Shown here in pieces: positions 20,935-31,257 of a stretch of DNA of 64,000 nucleotides. The notes under the pieces are model-generated. The model saw only the letters and a list, made by a program, of their open reading frames with translations. It did not search any database and was not told where the DNA came from. This DNA comes from Corallium rubrum. Taxonomy: Eukaryota > Cnidaria > Anthozoa > Scleralcyonacea > Coralliidae. A program made the position numbers and the translations under genes. The stretch lies in the NCBI GenBank assembly GCA_964035015.1, contig OZ036006.1, positions 12,029,816 to 12,093,815 on the forward strand, in the 5' to 3' direction. How positions within the stretch are numbered: position 1 is the stretch's first letter; every line of letters begins with the position of its first letter.

Positions 20935-21970
20935 GTAATGTATATATCATACATGAGAAGCCGTCTTTAATTATCTGATTTGAAAACGAGATTTGTGTTG
21001 AAAAAATGAGGCAAATATAGCTTCCCAAACAAAGAGGGGCCTCGCCAGGGAGGACTTCTCGCAAAGGTCGATTTTTTTATTTGCTCAAAACCAAAATGAA
21101 AGTATTGGGGGTTTAGAAACTTGTGAAAGGGATTTCCTAAGATGGAAAAGTGTGTGATCCCAAATAATTCATAAAATTTTAAGTCTTGTACTATATTTGG
21201 CAGCTGAGACCGCCGTTGCTGTGATTTCCATATCATCAGTCACGAAATGTGCGTACGGAGGATTGGTCAATCTTTCCCCACCATTTTGTCAAAGCAAATT
21301 TGAAGACCGCGAGTAAAATCGTCTGACTACTGTGGCCATAGTGACCAAGAGTAAAATGTGGGGAGTCTTATAGTTATAAGGACCCGAAAGGCTGAAACTC
21401 TGAAAAAGTAATATGTGGAAGAGTTAAGCCCTAATCAAGCGAGAACGCAAGTCATCGCAAGTTGGCAGTCAGAATTTCTGTGGCGGTCGTTTGAACACCC
21501 AAATTAACAAAATAAAGGTTTCATGGGTGTTTTAAACAGTTTTAACTTAGTCACGGTACATGATATTTTCGGGAAACTATTCAGAGCGGCTGGCTGAGAT
21601 AAGCTTAGAACACGAATTACAGTATATTACAGTAATTCTACCTAATCTTAGTGGCTATAGATCTAATGCCAGGAAGTAACTTTCTTCAAGGTCTTTTTTG
21701 AAATTGGCCTGATAGAGATTTCACAAATTCCGCACAGTTTCACGATATTGCAACCCCACCTGCAGGTATGCTGTTCTTTGCTGTTTTAATATGGGTACAA
21801 GAATATTTGAAATTGAGTTTGCAGCATTTCAATAAGTTCAACTGTGGCACGACGTGTGAAACCATCAAGTTCGGTAGGCTGAACACTGAATTTGAGCTTT
21901 TGATAAGTTCTGCCGTGTAAGCATGTCATTAACTAAAAGGTATGAATACTAAGAGCCGAAAATGCACCAA
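20935..21970. repeat. Diverged dispersed repeat, relative of 30.18-30.48 kb
   Basis: The sequence tatatatcatacatgagaag ... attatctgatttgaaaac ... gttgaaaaaatgaggc parallels 30,178-30,265 (tatatatcatacacgagaaa ... ttatctgatttgaaaacacc ... gttgaaaataacgaggc). A later part, gcatttcaataagttcaactgtgg, parallels 30,430-30,445. The block may lie in the first intron of XXYLT1. No coding sequence is recognised. Confidence 0.45.
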
Positions 21971-22002
21971 TTGGTTTGTTCTTATTTTCGATTTGAGAGA
22001 GT

Positions 22003-24953
22003 AGCCACCACTAGTGGCCAATTAATAGTAGCCACCACTAGTGGCCATTAATAGTAGCCACCACTAGTGGCCAATTAATAGTAGCCACCACTAGTGGCCA
22101 ATTAATAGTAGCCACCACTAGTGGCCAATTAATAGTAGCCACCACTAGTGGCCAATTAATAGTAGCCACCACTAGTGGCCAATTAATAGTAGCCACCACT
22201 AGTGGTCAATTAATAGTAGCCACCACTAGTGGCCAATTAATAAAAGCCACCACTAGTGGCCATTAATAGTAGCCACCACTAGTGGCCAATTAATAGTAGC
22301 CACCACTAGTGGCCAATTAATAGCAGCCACCGCTAGTGGCCAATTAATAGTAGCCTACACTAGTGACCAATTAATAGTAGCCACCACTAGTGGCCAATTA
22401 ATAGTAGCCACCACTAGTGGCCAATTAATAGTAGCCACCACTAGTGGTCAATTAATAGTAGCCACCACTAGTGGCCAATTAATAGTAGCCACCACTAGTG
22501 GTCAATTACTAGTAGCCACCACTAGTGGCCAATTAATAGTTAAGCCACCACTAGTAGCCACCACTAGTGGTCAATTAATAGTAGCCACCACTAGTGGTCA
22601 ATTAATAGTAGCCACCACTAGTGGGCAATTAATAGTAGCCACCAATAGTGGCCAATTAATAGTAGCCACCACTAGTGGCCAATTAATAGTAGCGACCACT
22701 AGTGGCCAATTAATAGTAGCCACCACTAGTGGTCAATTAATAGTAGCCACCACTAGTGGCCAATTAATAGTAGCCACCGCTAGTGGCCAATTAATAGTAG
22801 CCTACACTAGTGGTCAATTAATAGTAGCCACCACTAGTGGCCAATTAATATTAGCCACCACTAGTAGCCACCACTAGTGGTCAATTAATAGTAGCCACCA
22901 CTAGCGGCCAATTAATAGTAGCCACCACTAGTGGCCAATTAATAGTAGCCACCACTAGTAGCCACCACTAGTGGGTAATTAATAGTAGCCACCACTAGTG
23001 GCCAATTAATAGTAGCCACCACTAGTGGCCAATTAATAGTAGCCACCACTAGTGGGCAATTAATAGTAGCCACAACTAGTGGCCAATTAATAGTAGCCAC
23101 CACTAGTGGGCAATTAATAGTAGCCACCACTAGTGGTCAATTAATAGTAGCCACCACTAGCGGCCAATTAATAGTAGTCACCACTAGTGGCCAATTAATA
23201 GTAGCCACCACTAGTAGCCACCACTAGTGGGTAATTAATAGTAGCCACCACTAGTGGCCAATTAATAGTAGCCACCACTAGTGGCCAATTAATAGTAGCC
23301 ACCACTAGTGGCCAATTAATAGTAGCCACCACTAGTGGTCAATTAATAGTAGCCACCACTAGTGGCCAATTAATAGTAGCCACCACTAGTGGCCAATTAA
23401 TAGTAGCCACCACTAGTGGCCAATTAATAGTAGCCACCACTTGTGGCCAATTAATAGTAGTCACCACTAGTGGTCAATTAATAGTAGCCACCACTAGTGG
23501 CCAATTAATAGTAGCCACCACTAGTGGCAAATTAATAGTAGCCACCACTAGTGGCCAATTAATAGTAGCCACCACTAGTGGTCAATTAATAGTAGCCACC
23601 ACTAGTGGCCAATTAATAGTAGCCACCACTAGTAGCCACCACTAGTGGTCAATTAATAGTAGCCACCACTAGTGGTCAATTAATAGTAGCCACCACTAGT
23701 GGGCAATTAATAGTAGCCACCACTAGTAGCCACCACTAGTGGGCAATTAATAGTAGCCACCACTAGTGGGCAATTAATAGTGGTCACCACTAGTGGGCAA
23801 TTAATAGTAGCCACCACTAGTGGTCAATTAATAGTAGCCACCACTAGTGGCCAATTAATAGTTAAGCCACCACTAGTAGCCACCACTAGTGGTCAATTAA
23901 TAGTAGCCACCACTAGTGGTCAATTAATAGTAGCCACCACTAGTGGGCAATTAATAGTAGCCACCACTAGTGGGCAATTAATAGTAGCTACCACTAGTAG
24001 CCACCACTAGTGGGCAACTAATAGTAGCCACCACTAGTGGGCAATTAATAGTAGCCACCACTAGTGGGCAATTAATAGTAGCCACCACTAGTAACCACCA
24101 CTAGTGGTCAATTAACAGTAGCCACCACTAGTGGGCAATTAATAGTAGCCACCACTAGTAGCCACCACTAGTGGTCAATTAATAGTAGCCACCACTAGTG
24201 GTCAATTAATAGTAGCCACCTCTAGTGGGCAATTAATAGTAGCCACCACTAGTGGGCAATTAATAGTAGCCACCACTAGTGGCCACCACTAGTGGGCAAT
24301 TAATAGTAGCCACCACTAGTGGTCAATTAATAGTAGCCACCTCTAGTGGGCAATTAATAGTAGCCACCACTAGTGGGCAATTAATAGTAGCCACCACTAG
24401 TAGCCACCATTAGTGGGCAATTAATAGTAGCCACCACTAGTGGGCAATTAATAGTAGCCACCACTAGTGGTCAATTAATAGTAGCCACCACTATTGGCCA
24501 ATTAATAGTAGCCACCACTAGTAGCCACCACTAGTGGTCAATTAATAGTAGCCACCACTAGTGGGCAATTAATAGTAGCCACCACTAGTGGGCAATTAAT
24601 AGTAGCCACCACTAGTGGGCAATTAATAGTAGCCACCACTAGTAACCACCACTAGTGGGCAATTAATAGTAGCCACCACTAGTGGTCAATTAATAGTAGT
24701 CACCACTAGTGGCCAATTAATAGTAGCCACCACTTGTGGCCAATTAATAGTAGCCACCACTAGTGGTCTATTAATAGTAGCCACCACTAATGGGCAATTA
24801 ATAGTAGCCACCACTAGTGGTCAATTAATAGTAGCCACCACTAGTAGCCACCACTAGTGGCCAATTAATAGTAGCCACCACTAGTAGCCACCAGTAGCGG
24901 TCAATTAATAGTAGCCACCACTAGTGGCCAATTAATAGTAGCCACCACTAGTA
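22003..24953. repeat. 2.95-kb satellite of 27-bp units, about 110 copies
   Basis: The unit agtagccaccactagtggcc plus aattaat repeats throughout. It contains the perfect 10-bp palindrome CCACTAGTGG next to AATTAAT. The base after ACTAGTGG defines three variants: ggcc dominates on the left, ggtc is scattered, and gggc dominates from about 23,700 to the right. Shortened units, cactagtagccaccactagtgg, which lack the aattaat part, recur at intervals. The period is a multiple of three, so nine-residue frames (VATINWPLV) remain open as artefacts. The array ends in a G/C-rich junction with a C run at 24,976-24,994. Confidence 0.95.
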
Positions 24954-24994
24954 GGCAGCGCAGCCACCAAAACACCTCCCCCCCCCCCCCCCCC

Positions 24995-25357
24995 TAGTAT
25001 CATCCACTGCATATCGTTTCTGACTTAGTGCAACATTTCTCTCTTTGAAACCACTCTATGACATCATCAAAAAGTGATGTCATTACCTAGTCCCCTCAGT
25101 CCCCCCTCACACCCTCCCCCCACTTTTGCAGGGCCAGCAACACCCTGCAGACAAATCAGTATTTAAAGATAAATTTCAGGTAAAAGTTTTCTTAATTTAT
25201 GGGAGTTGAGTACCACATTTACCAACAAATTATGTCTTGGTAACTAATATCCATTGTTAATGCTTTGAAAGTTTGTATGGTGATAATAGTATTGAAAATA
25301 AGTTTTGTGGAAACACAGTGATGTTTGGACAGTAATGTTTGGGCAATTAGTCACACA
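24995..25357. other. Gene-less stretch with a dispersed repeat fragment
   Basis: Bases about 25,165-25,275 (gataaatttcaggtaaaagtt ... tcttggtaactaatatcc ... gctttgaaag) resemble 30,298-30,405 (gagaaatttgaggttaaagtt ... tctcggtaactgattcc ... ggtttgagaaa). The fragment is therefore another copy of the 30-kb repeat family. Confidence 0.45.
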
Positions 25358-25414
25358 AACTATATTACTTATATTACCAGGGTTAAGTCACGTTGGCCTG
25401 AAAAACAGAGAAAA

Positions 25415-25460
25415 ATCTTCTCGACGTTTCGAGCAAAGGCCCTTCATCAGGAGAAATTAG
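25415..25460 (-). ncRNA. Hammerhead-ribozyme-like motif, left arm
   Basis: On the minus strand the order is TTTCTC, CTGATGA, A-GGGC-CTTT-GCTC, GAAA, CGTC, GAGAAG. This gives the conserved CUGAUGA and GAAA boxes, a stem II of GGGC/GCUC, a GUC cleavage triplet, and a stem I of UUCUC/GAGAA. Stem III is only the palindrome ACGU with no loop. Such a form would be expected to act, if at all, as a dimer, as described for minimal hammerheads of Penelope-like elements. Confidence 0.6.
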
Positions 25461-26021
25461 TAAACAACTCACATGTGGTCACGCGTATTTATAGCAGAGC
25501 TACAATGGGAATCACGTGAACACATGTAAGCCAATAAAAACAAAGTAAACAAATAAATTAATATGTAATTTTAGCCTGTGTGCAGGTGCTGACCCAATTT
25601 GTGGGTCAGCTACCTGCAAATAGGCAAAGAAACAGGTTATGAATTACTATTTAAATCATCAGAAAAAGGTTAAGGAAAAGGTGTGGAATATGGGGTGGAG
25701 TGAGCTAAATGAAAGAGAATCGCTCATTGAGGCCGTGAGGGATCACGGCCTCAATGAGCGATTCTCTTTCATTTAGCTCACTCCACCCCATATTCCACAC
25801 CTTTTCCTTAACCTTTTTCTGATGATTTAAATAGTAATTTATAACCTGTTTCTTTGCCTATTTGCAGGTAGCTGACCCACAAATTGGGTCAGCACCTGCA
25901 CACAGGCTAAAATTACATATTAATTTATTTGTTTACTTTGTTTTTATTGGCTTACATGTGTTCACGTGATTCCCATTGTAGCTCTGCTATAAATACGCGT
26001 GACCACATGTGAGTTGTTTAC

Positions 26022-26066
26022 TAATTTCTCCTGATGAAGGGCCTTCGCTCGAAACGTCGAGAAGAT
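26022..26066 (+). ncRNA. Hammerhead-ribozyme-like motif, right arm
   Basis: Plus-strand mirror of the left-arm motif: TTTCTC, CTGATGA, A-GGGC-CTTC-GCTC, GAAA, CGTC, GAGAAG. The loop of stem II is CTTC instead of CTTT. All core positions that I know to be required are present. Confidence 0.6.
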
Positions 26067-26166
26067 TTTTCTCTGTTTTTCAGGCCAACGTGACTTAACC
26101 CTGGTAATATTTGGATTTCAACCGTGGCCGACGCTGTCCTAGAAGCTTTTAACTATATTACTTATA

Positions 26167-26600
26167 GTAACTAGTTGTCAATCGCATGAGGATTTGTTTG
26201 GTATAATATGTATAACTCCTATTGGATATACGTGGCTTAATTTGCCCAATATAAAAAAAATATAAAGGGGGCAGATCAAGCATGTGTGGAGCCCTGGTGC
26301 ATTAGTAGTTGACTCACATCTGTTGCCCCCAAAGTCAGAGAGGGAGTAAAAAAATCAGAGGAAATTAACAATTTGATTTCATTGCACAAAATGCAGGGCT
26401 GGCCTGCACCCGACTACATATGTGATATGTCCTATATATGCCACATATAAAAAAATGTCCTATATAAAAAAACAATGAGCGGACTGGTCCCAAAAAACAT
26501 GGGGTTTTAAAAACACAAATTAAAAAAAGCCCCCAAAACTTGTGGGCCCCACCAAAGTGCTAGGCCCCTGGCACTAGCCAAAGTGCCCCCCCCCCCCCCC
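26167..26600. other. Gene-less stretch
   Basis: AT-rich DNA followed by a run of C at 26,585-26,603. A repeated phrase tcctatatatgccacatataaaaaaatg / tcctatataaaaaaac near 26,430-26,475. No gene recognised. Confidence 0.35.
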
Positions 26601-26604
26601 CCCT

Positions 26605-27105
26605 TGATTCACCCAATAGACCATTTGCATGTTGATATACGATTGGCATTGGTGACTACAACTATCAGAATGCTTTGCCAGTATTCTAGGGTTTTGGTTA
26701 GAAGGAATGACTCAATAGGACCCATCCTGTCCTTTTGCAGCTTTTCCAAAATATGTTATCAAATTTGATTTTTCCCCAAATTTGTCATCAAGTTTCAGTG
26801 AGTCTCAAGATTTTAGCAATCTTTTCGATACCCAGTCTTTACAAGGCTCTGCTCGCAGGGTGTTCGATACCCTAGACAACATAAACCCTAACCCTAATCA
26901 GAAATCTGGTACCTAGCTTTTGGAAAAAAACCCATATTGCCATATTTTGGAAAAGCTGCAAAAGGACTGAACAGGTCCCTTTGAGTCATCCTTTTAGCTG
27001 AAACTGTACAATACTGACAAAGCATTCTGGTAGTTTCACTCACCCAATGCCATCTCACACCATTGTGCAAATGGCCTACAGTATACCAAATTCTTGACTC
27101 AGGCA
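26605..27105. mobile_element. Large diverged foldback, about 500 bp
   Basis: The left arm (26,608-26,765: tcacccaatagaccatttgca, ggcattggtgac, agaatgctttgcc, ccttttgcagcttttccaaaa) pairs with the right arm (26,935-27,090: attttggaaaagctgcaaaagg, caaagcattctgg, tcacccaatgcc, tgcaaatggcctac). Identity is roughly three quarters by eye. The loop contains accctaaccctaa, a telomere-like pair of units. Confidence 0.6.
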
Positions 27106-27159
27106 GCATTTTGCCCTCATATGGCAGGCTTACATGAGTCCAATAAGTTATTATTATTA

Positions 27160-27280
27160 TTATGATTGTTTAATATGTACCAATGTCATGGTGGCCATGT
27201 TGCTTAAGGTAGGTACAAAAGAATATTATATTAGATGCTATTGTACCTTAACCAACCAACATGGCCACTGTCTTTGTCCT
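27160..27280. repeat. Short foldback
   Basis: The sequence catggtggccatgttgcttaaggtag pairs with ctaaccaaccaacatggccac-type sequence 60 bp downstream (gtaccttaaccaaccaacatggcc). Probably a small MITE. Confidence 0.4.
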
Positions 27281-27356
27281 CTAAAATCTCAGGGGATTGA
27301 TTGCTTAATAGGTCCAATAGGTCCTATAGCCTACTATAATTTAAAATTGTCATTCT

Positions 27357-27953
27357 AATGCACGAGTCAATTCCAAACATGGTAATCCCCAAAGATTCCA
27401 GGGCATTTGTCTTGCACGGTATTCCCAGGAGTTGGGAATTAATTTTCCTGCTAAGCAGTGCACTTGGGCCGGACATATTTATACTAGTGCTCTCAAACCC
27501 CAGGGATTCAATTGTCCTTTCGGTAATTGCATCTCTTACAGGATCAAAGCAAAAATAATAAAAAAATAAGTACTGTAATTATTTAATACCTGACAATGTG
27601 TATAAATATACAGCACTGGAACCCCACCATACCACATTTTTTTGGTCTGATGGTGGTCGTACCAACGAGGTTCCACTGTATATCCAACGAGGATTTGACT
27701 CAATTGGCAAAATATTTGTTGCCATTTTGTTTACATTTTGTTAATGTACAGCAATTACAAATATTATATACATGTTTATTGTTGAAATTAAATAGTTAAT
27801 TACTGGTGTATGCTCCCAGGTAGGGTTGGAGAATTTGCCCATCAGTTTTGCCCTGTGGTGGGAATTAGCACTATATATAGTTTAAAAAAAATCAAATTCC
27901 TGGGGTCCTTTCCCAGGGAGGGATGGTCATGTTTGGAATTGACTCATGCAGAA
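27357..27953. mobile_element. Foldback MITE with GCAYGAGTCAATTCCAAACATG ends (given in part)
   Basis: The left terminus is gagtcaattccaaacatggt followed by aatccccaaagattccaggg. The right terminus, inverted, is gagtcaattccaaacatgac followed by catccctccctggg. Arms are about 60 bp. The interior includes ggttccactgtatatccaacg and a short open frame with no known relative. Confidence 0.6.
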
Positions 27954-27962
27954 GGCTAGCTA

Positions 27963-28715
27963 GGCCCTGTTTACAAGAAGCGGATTGAGTGTTCAAGTCA
28001 AATCTCGCATGTTGTTTCTCCTTGTTGTGTTTACATGAAGAAGATTGAAAGTTTTCAATTTGATCGAAATGGATTGAGATTCAAGCAAGGATCCGAGGAT
28101 AATGACTTGAATGTCTCCAATCTGATTCATCTAAACGCCCTGTTACATGGTACAATTTTCAATGCAACTTGTCTTGCAATGCCTTGCACATGAGACAAGT
28201 TGCATGAACCATTGCACTTTGTAACATGCTGTGCAATGGTCAAAATTGTTGTGAGACAAGTTGCAGCAATCATTGCACCAGGTGTTGCAACTGTAATGCA
28301 CCTATCAATTGAAAGCCCGACTCCCCCCACCCCGGAAGATGGTGGAGGAAATGTGGGGAATTTTATAGCATTTGAAAGCATTTTATGCAAAATCAAATTT
28401 TAGGAAATCAAATCCACGCCCAGTCCCGGGGTGGGGGGAGTCGGGCTTTCAACTGGTAGGTGCATAATGTTGCATGACTCATTGTGAGACAAGTTGCATG
28501 AAAAATTGCACTGTGTAACAGGGCCTTAAACACAGTTTGACTTGAAAATGACTTGATACGCATGAGTGAAGTTGGTGCGTGTCGTGCTAAATAGCAGACA
28601 TTTAGGGAAGCACGGAAAATAGTGTTCCAAAACTGAAAACAATGTTCCAAGCAAGGTCGGATTCTCCATGTAAACATGTTGGATTGGACTGCTAATCCGC
28701 TTCATGTAACAAGGC
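27963..28715. mobile_element. Foldback MITE with GGCCCTGTTTAC ends, hosting a second MITE
   Basis: The left end ggccctgtttacaagaagcgg and the right end ccgcttcatgtaacaaggc are inverted. Both sides continue with fattcaagt/caaactgtg-type sequence. The element is interrupted at 28,137-28,526 by a second foldback. Confidence 0.55.
28137..28526. mobile_element. Nested foldback MITE with GCCCTGTTACA ends
   Basis: The arms begin gccctgttacatggtacaat and, from the right, ggccctgttacacagtgcaat. They continue through ttgcaacttg words and gcacctatcaattgaaagcc / ggctttcaactggtaggtgc up to a G/C-rich centre, ccccccaccccgg / ccggggtgggggg. Taaac occurs at both borders and may be a target duplication. Confidence 0.6.
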
Positions 28716-29467
28716 ACAAAAAATAAAACGATTTCCAAACTAGATCTATCTATTTCGCTACGCAATATTTACCAATTAACGTCTTTCTCGTTTGTCCACT
28801 GCTAATCAGAGTACTTCGGGGCAGTATTAAGTACATAAACATTATAGTTGTCAAGATGCCAACAAACTTGAAAGCAGCCCGATATAAACGACGCATTTTA
28901 AATCGATTCGACGACAGCACAATGACTTGAACTACAGTATTAAACTGTTAACTTCTTAACCAACAGCTGCAGTAGTTTCACAAGTCATTCTACACACTCT
29001 TCTCCTCTGCGTTTTATGAGTCATTCTGTTGTTGTTGTGTATTCTGAATGAGTTGTATATACGTCACCTGTATTGGAATGCTTTAGCCTGCGATCAGGAG
29101 AAGATGCTTAGGTTGCAAGCCCGAGTTCCGAGAAATTTCAAGGCCTATGAATAACAAAGTAACGAACGTTTTTTTGCAGTTTTTCGTTTTCTTGCTTCGT
29201 TGTTGAGATATTTCAGTTTTATGATAAGTTGTTCACTTGTACGTATACATGTAGTGCATTGTTTGATATGCAAATTAAACATGTTGACCATGTTGACGTC
29301 ACATGTGCATAATGAGTTACTGAAGAACATGTGCCCGCCCAACTTTGTCATGAAGTGCCCTTTTGCAACAGAAAAGTGTCCTTTTTATGACAAAACATGT
29401 GTTTCAAGTGTCCTTTCGAAGTCCCACCCTGAACAACGTCCCCTTTTGAAGCTGTGCTCCCAAGATC
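28716..29467. other. No recognised gene
   Basis: AT-rich intergenic DNA. Small frames on both strands at 29,145-29,541 overlap each other and show no recognisable domain. Confidence 0.35.
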
Positions 29468-29541
29468 AACTAACCTGCGTGGAGAAGTTCACTCCCCCCC
29501 CCCCCCCGGTGGGGGGGAGTGAACGTCTGCACGCAGGCTAA
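29468..29541. mobile_element. Minimal hairpin MITE, about 74 bp
   Basis: The sequence taacctgcgtggagaagttcac then a C run, ggt, a G run and gtgaacgtctgcacgcaggcta form an almost complete hairpin. The arms are about 35 bp and the loop is only a few bases. Confidence 0.55.
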
Positions 29542-29619
29542 GATCAAACTTGCTTCCTCTTGTTTAAGAAACAGAAAACATTTTCCGTGTTTCTATTTAA
29601 CAATTAGACAACGATCCCG

Positions 29620-29945
29620 AATTTTGGTGATTACATGCATGGAGATTTTCAGCTGAGTTTTAATTTCAGCTCGGCTATATCAACAAATGCATGTTAAAAC
29701 GAATTTCCGATTGCATAGAGAGACTATCATCCGGGCTGATATTCAGCCCGGAATCCTGGATACAGATTTCTAGCCCGCGGTTCGCGTTACCCGCCCATGT
29801 AATCACTCAAAAATTTTAGGGCAGCTGGACTGAACTAAACCATACTAAACGAGTGAACGATGCCGATCGTACGTCCATTGCGCAGTCGTAAAACAAAAAT
29901 TCTTCGAATTCCTACGTGTTATTGAGTAAAATTTTGGTTTTATAA
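29620..29945. repeat. Dispersed repeat, copy 2 (copy 1 at 8.14 kb)
   Basis: The shared order is gggctgatattcagcccgga, tagcccgcggttcgcg, gcccatgtaatcac, gccgatcgtacg, gcgcagtcgtaaaac, ttcgaattcctacgtgttat, attttggttttata. A preceding block (gattacatgcatgg ... gattgcatagagag) contains an inverted pair at its own scale. Confidence 0.55.
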
Positions 29946-29980
29946 GTCCTCTGCGGAGGAGAGAGGTTTTAGCCGGGGAA

Positions 29981-31257
29981 ATGAACCAACGACCGCAGGG
30001 CATCGCGGTAAGTTTGTTACGCAATTCACGCCCGGACAATGAAGAAAGGCGTTCGCGTTCAGAAATATTTTGAAAGTTATCGCTGGTTTAATGCTTCTAA
30101 ATGCGTTGTCTTCGGTAAGTACATTAACTATTATTTTGCCTGTCTGTTCGAGTATGTATATCAAGTGTCTACATAATATATATCATACACGAGAAACCCG
30201 TTTTATTATCTGATTTGAAAACACCGAGAAGTCTGTTCACTCTGTTGAAAATAACGAGGCGATAGACGAGCCTCTCAAATAAAGGAATTTGTTTGTAAAG
30301 AGAAATTTGAGGTTAAAGTTGTCGTGTTGCTGGTAAATGTTGCAATAAACTGCCATAAATTGTCTCGGTAACTGATTCCTATGTGAATTATTAATGGTTT
30401 GAGAAATATATTCTGCCGTGGCGGAACGTCAACAGTTCAACTGCGGAAGCTTTGTTCTATATTTCCTCCGGAGCGAGGGGCTATAGGAACGCAAAACGAT
30501 ATATATCTCGACAGTGAAATAAAGGTAGTGTGCTGCGTAGGCAGTGTTGAAATACAAATCGAAATATAATAAGGTTTGAGTGCTGCGAAATTATTGGACG
30601 TAGATTTCTAACGTTTCGAGCGAAGGGCCTTCGTCAGAGAGAAAGGTGACGAAGGGCCTTCGCTCGAAACGTTAGAAATCTACGTTCAATAACTCCGGCA
30701 GTACTAAAACCTTACTATGTTTCGATTTGTATATAAATTTCTGACGGTTGATGAACATTACTTTGATAGATTTGCTGGAGTAAAGTTAACCTAGCATCTG
30801 GAAACTTCTTCACATCGAGAAGCAGTCAAGGTAAAATAATTTATGGAAAATCTTTTCATAAAAGCATTTTGATTTCCAAAGAAAGTATTGTCAGGCAGGG
30901 TTGCATATCGACAAATACGACAGGCAAAAAGGGCGTTTGAGTTCGTAGGCAAACTGTTTTCGCTAATGACTATTTCTAAAGATTGTCACTCCTATTCTTT
31001 TACGGTAAGTGCTGTACAATTTACTACCATTTTGCTTACCAGTTTAAATATATATCAAATGATTAACTCGTTAACTGTTCATCAATGGCCGTCAAGGCGG
31101 TGACGTTAAGAAAGCTAGAAATACCTGCTTGTGTGAACAAAACCTCTTCATTCTGATACAGTTGGAAAAGTGGCTGTTGAAATTTCGTTTCATTACGTTG
31201 GCCTTCGCTGTCTTGTTCGTTGGAAAAGATTTGACTGCGTTGGCATCTAGAAGCTAG
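29981..31257 (+). CDS. Weak candidate for a four-exon small gene inside a dispersed repeat
   Basis: Proposed exons are 29,981-30,007, 30,063-30,114, 30,895-31,004 and 31,111-31,257. They start at ATG (MNQRPQGIA) and stop at TAG, for about 111 residues. Donors are gcg|gtaagt, tcg|gtaagt and acg|gtaagt. Acceptors are gttcag, ttgtcag and a poor gttaag. Phases fit, and exon 3 (GRVAYRQIRQAKRAFEFVGK) and exon 4 (NTCLCEQNLFILIQLEKWLL) stay open. Against it: the first intron would be only 55 nt; the second holds an inserted element; and exon 4 has a decayed paralogue at 53,035-53,200. It may be part of a transposable element. No domain recognised. Confidence 0.3.
30550..30734. mobile_element. Second hammerhead-bearing inverted dimer
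   Basis: The left arm 30,550-30,634 (aaatacaaatcgaaatataa ... gtagatttctaacgtttcgag ... cttcgtca) and the right arm 30,649-30,734 are inverted copies separated by about 14 bases (gagagaaaggtga). On the minus strand the left arm reads CTGACGA, A-GGGC-CTTC-GCTC, GAAAC, GTTAGAAA. The right arm on the plus strand has GTGACGA, so the first C of the core is lost. Same architecture as 25.4-26.1 kb but a different sequence family outside the core. Confidence 0.6.
30600..30645 (-). ncRNA. Hammerhead-like motif with GUU cleavage triplet
   Basis: The order is TTTCTCT, CTGACGA, a GGGC-CTTC-GCTC hairpin, GAAA, CGTT, AGAAATC. Stem I can pair with one mismatch. The GUU triplet fits the NUH rule for hammerhead cleavage. 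Stem III is again just the ACGU palindrome (A-C-G-U across GAAACGUU). Confidence 0.45.

Larger units (their letters stand above)
25374..26150. mobile_element. Inverted-dimer Penelope-like terminal element with 16-bp target duplication
   Basis: Two arms of about 368 bp (25,371-25,738 and 25,743-26,110) are inverted copies separated by only four bases (ggga). I see just a few mismatches. Each arm carries one hammerhead-like core near its outer end. A further 40 bp (atttggatttcaaccgtggcc ... agaagctttt) lies only on the right. The whole insert is flanked by the 16-bp repeat aactatattacttata at 25,358-25,373 and 26,151-26,166. This supports a real insertion by target-primed reverse transcription. 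Penelope-like identity is inferred from the hammerhead; no RT or GIY-YIG ORF is present. Confidence 0.7.

Noticed and set aside
22939-24010. Nine-residue repeat proteins in the 27-bp satellite
   Set aside because: The unit length is divisible by three, so frames stay open. Flanking sequence offers no gene structure.
22003-24953. CRISPR-like array (regular palindromic repeats)
   Set aside because: The repeats are contiguous with no unique spacers and the genome is eukaryotic. It is a satellite.
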